Origin: Thermogemmatispora onikobensis
Lineage (GTDB): Bacteria; Chloroflexota; Ktedonobacteria; Ktedonobacterales; Ktedonobacteraceae
Length of the DNA: 64,000 nucleotides
Direction of reading: 5' to 3'
Assembly (NCBI RefSeq): GCF_001748285.1
Contig: NZ_BDGT01000005.1
Location: forward strand, 1-64,000
The translations under genes were made by a program, and so were the position numbers. Positions 62,221 to 64,000 of the stretch are shown here, piece after piece. How positions within the stretch are numbered: position 1 is the first letter of the stretch; each line of letters opens with the position of its first letter. The notes under the pieces were generated by a model, which searched no databases, was not told where the DNA came from, and saw only the letters and a list, made by a program, of their open reading frames with translations.

Positions 62221-63597
62221 ATGGTTGTGGGCGATGTGACCACCGCGGTCGATGTCTTGGTCCTCGGCGGGGGACCGGCTGGCTATGTGGCCGCTATTCG
62301 GGCCGCGCAGTTGGGGCGTCAGGTGACGCTGGTTGATCCGGTGCCGCCCGGGGGGACGTGCTTGCATCGGGGCTGCATCCCTCTGAAGGCGCTGCTGACC
62401 GCCAGCGAGCGCTATGCCGGGCTGCGGCGCGAGACGCTGGAGCCGCTGGGTATAACGCTAACGGGGGTTACTTTCGATTGGAGCCGCCTGCAAGCCTGGA
62501 AGTCCAGTATTGTGGCACGCCTGGCCGAGGGCGTGCGGCGCTTGCTGGCTGGCAATCGCGTGCAGTATGTGGCGGGCCGGGCCTGGTTTCTTGGTCCCGA
62601 GGAGGTGCGCGTCGAGAGCGAGCAGGGCGAGCGCTTCAAGTTTGAGCACTGCCTGATCGCTGTCGGGGCCGAGACCGTGCCGCCGCCGGGCCTGGACTAC
62701 GATGGGCGGACGCTGCTGACGCCGGAGCAGGCTCTGAGCCTGCAGGAGCTGCCAGAGAGACTGGCAGTGGCCGGGGCCGATTATCTGGCGCTGGAGCTGG
62801 CGACGCTCTTTGCGCGTCTGGGGGTGCGCGTGCGGCTCTGTCTGCCGGGCGAGGAGCTGCTACCGGGCGTGGAGGCAGCGGCCTTGCGCCTGGTGCAGGC
62901 CGGACTGCGTCAGCTCGGGGTCCAGGTGAGCAGCAATCTGCCGCCTGAGCGCGTAGAGGAGCGTCCGCTGGTGGTCTGCGGCGAGCTGCGCCCGCGTACG
63001 GCGGGGCTGCAGTTGGAGGCGGCGGGCGTACAGACCGATGAGCGCGGGGCCGTTCGGGTCTCGCCGTCGATGCAGAGCAATATCGCGCGCGTCTATGCTG
63101 CCGGCGACTGCGCAGCGACGGGGGCGCCGCCGCTGGCGAGTGTGGCCATCAAGCAGGGCAAGGTGGCGGCTGAGGCCCTCTGCGGGCGTCGGGTGCAGTT
63201 TGCGCCGCTGGCGTTGCCGCGCGTGGTCCTGTCGTCGCCGGAACTGGCGACTGTGGGCTACTCGGCTCAAGAGGCCGAGCGCGCCGGCTACCGCGTGAAG
63301 ACGGGGCGCTTCCCGTTGGGGGCCAACGGTCGCGCGCTGATGCTGGGCGGCGAGACGGGAACGGCTCTGGTGGTGGCCAACGCCGAGGATGAGAGCGTGC
63401 TGGGCATGACGGTCGTGGGACCGCGGGCCGGAGAGCTGATCGCTGTGGGCGTGCTGGCCATCGAGATGGGGGCGACGCTGACCGACCTGGCGGAGCTGCT
63501 CTATGCTCATCCTTCGCTAAGCGAGTGCTGGCTGGAGAGCGCCGAGGGGGCGCTCGGTCAGGCGATTCACGTGCTGGGACGGACGACGGGACGCTAA
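62221..63597 (+). CDS. dihydrolipoamide dehydrogenase (E3)-like flavoprotein
   Basis: 458 residues from ATG 62221 with GAGGAGAA upstream. FAD fold VDVLVLGGGPAGYVAAIRAA, redox disulfide GGTCLHRGCIPLKALL (Cys pair four apart), and the catalytic His-Glu in YAHPSLSECWLE. It should reoxidise lipoamide on E2 with NAD+. Two oddities: the NAD-binding motif reads AGADYLALELATLF where GxGxxG is normal, and the stretch before the second FAD motif (SNLPPERVEERPLVVCGELR) is shorter than in standard E3. NAD use may be altered. Second FAD motif VYAAGDCAATGAPPL present. Confidence 0.85.
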   Translation: MVVGDVTTAVDVLVLGGGPAGYVAAIRAAQLGRQVTLVDPVPPGGTCLHRGCIPLKALLTASERYAGLRRETLEPLGITLTGVTFDWSRLQAWKSSIVARLAEGVRRLLAGNRVQYVAGRAWFLGPEEVRVESEQGERFKFEHCLIAVGAETVPPPGLDYDGRTLLTPEQALSLQELPERLAVAGADYLALELATLFARLGVRVRLCLPGEELLPGVEAAALRLVQAGLRQLGVQVSSNLPPERVEERPLVVCGELRPRTAGLQLEAAGVQTDERGAVRVSPSMQSNIARVYAAGDCAATGAPPLASVAIKQGKVAAEALCGRRVQFAPLALPRVVLSSPELATVGYSAQEAERAGYRVKTGRFPLGANGRALMLGGETGTALVVANAEDESVLGMTVVGPRAGELIAVGVLAIEMGATLTDLAELLYAHPSLSECWLESAEGALGQAIHVLGRTTGR

Positions 63598-63692
63598 GGT
63601 GAGGTGGGCATGCTTGGTGGGCATGCTTGATCTGGACAGGGCTGGAGCTGGCTGAGATGGCCGCCGGGTCAGCCTGCTCTCAACCAGCCAGC

Positions 63693-63723
63693 CAATCAAT
63701 CAGTCAGTCAGTCAGTCAGTCAG
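63693..63723. repeat. CAAT/CAGT tetranucleotide repeat
   Basis: Two CAAT units followed by about six CAGT units, between the E3 gene and the convergent partial gene. Confidence 0.6.
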
Positions 63724-63760
63724 CTACCCTGCTCGTTTGCCTGCAGATGGCCGCCGGGCG

Positions 63761-64000
63761 CTAGTGCGGCGTGGCGGTGTTGGCATGCGCCGAGCCGAGA
63801 TTGCCGCCGATGATGCCCCCGAGCAGGGCCAGCAGGAACGAGAGTAGATTGATGAAGATGAGGACGATGTAGAACTCCAGGAGTTGACTGCTGGGCATGG
63901 AGACGGAGACGCTGCTAGCGCTCTGGTCGATGAGCGGTGACCGGGTCGCGGGCAGCATGGAGACAATGGTGATGACCAGCCAGACGCCGGTGCCGACGGT
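63761..64000 (-). CDS. membrane protein, N-terminus outside the window (partial)
   Basis: The last 79 residues of a gene that begins right of the window; the frame is open to base 64000. Two hydrophobic segments: GVWLVITIVSML and LEFYIVLIFINLLSFLLALLGG, with a short His/Ser tail. No family recognised. Confidence 0.6.
   Translation of the reverse strand, partial: TVGTGVWLVITIVSMLPATRSPLIDQSASSVSVSMPSSQLLEFYIVLIFINLLSFLLALLGGIIGGNLGSAHANTATPH

Overview
The window is a GC-rich bacterial chromosome segment with no tRNA, rRNA, CRISPR array or recognisable transposase. Several traits together suggest a Ktedonobacteria-like member of the Chloroflexota: a Ser/Thr kinase fused to WD40 repeats, FHA and Yip1-type membrane proteins with Pro/Gly-rich N-termini, AAGGAGG Shine-Dalgarno sites, and a four-gene 2-oxoacid dehydrogenase locus. 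That placement is inference from gene content, not a sequence match. Recurrent promoters are of the sigma-A type, three of them with an extended -10 (TGnTATAAT-like).

Layout. 1-8402 is housekeeping: queG, a drug/peptide-type ABC exporter, two membrane-anchored proteins sharing a Cys-pair repeat, and hutU. 8592-20827 is an accessory island on the minus strand. It begins (in transcription order) with a small unknown protein and a 418-residue WXG-motif polymorphic toxin with a C-terminal zinc deaminase. Six paralogous Imm1-like proteins follow, each made of two fused repeats. Interleaved with them are two decayed orphan toxin tips of a different activity (RNase A-like), each immediately followed by a frameshifted member of a second, unrecognised protein family. 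The island has strong purine/pyrimidine strand asymmetry, large direct duplications and mosaic paralogs. 21048-36955 holds an M20 peptidase, a GltD-like Fe-S flavoprotein with a long leader, a DUF1028 protein, an ECF sigma factor with a membrane partner, an XRE regulator, a sorbosone-dehydrogenase-like protein, a TetR-controlled ABC exporter with a dead FAD monooxygenase, a CoxG-like protein and a GT-C glycosyltransferase. 37493-49614 holds the kinase, membrane proteins, a selenium-binding (SBP56) protein, a short LeuA and an acyl-CoA ligase / acyltransferase-3 / esterase operon. 50165-64000 holds a two-component system, CysK/M with a group II decarboxylase, leuCD, and the E1alpha-E1beta-E2-small ORF-E3 genes of a 2-oxoacid dehydrogenase complex.

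How the genes work together. LeuA (44119-45303) with LeuCD (55516-57634) supplies the first steps of leucine synthesis from two separate loci. The dehydrogenase complex lies just downstream of leuCD, so branched-chain keto-acid turnover is a reasonable guess for its substrate, although pyruvate cannot be excluded.

The most unusual part is the toxin/immunity island. The intact toxin is followed within 8 bases by an Imm1-like gene, and its last codons form that gene's ribosome binding site. The orphan RNase A-like tips carry the same linker as the intact toxin, so they look like former C-terminal ends displaced by toxin-tip replacement. The second protein family sits directly after each orphan tip and is the natural candidate for the cognate RNase A-type immunity.
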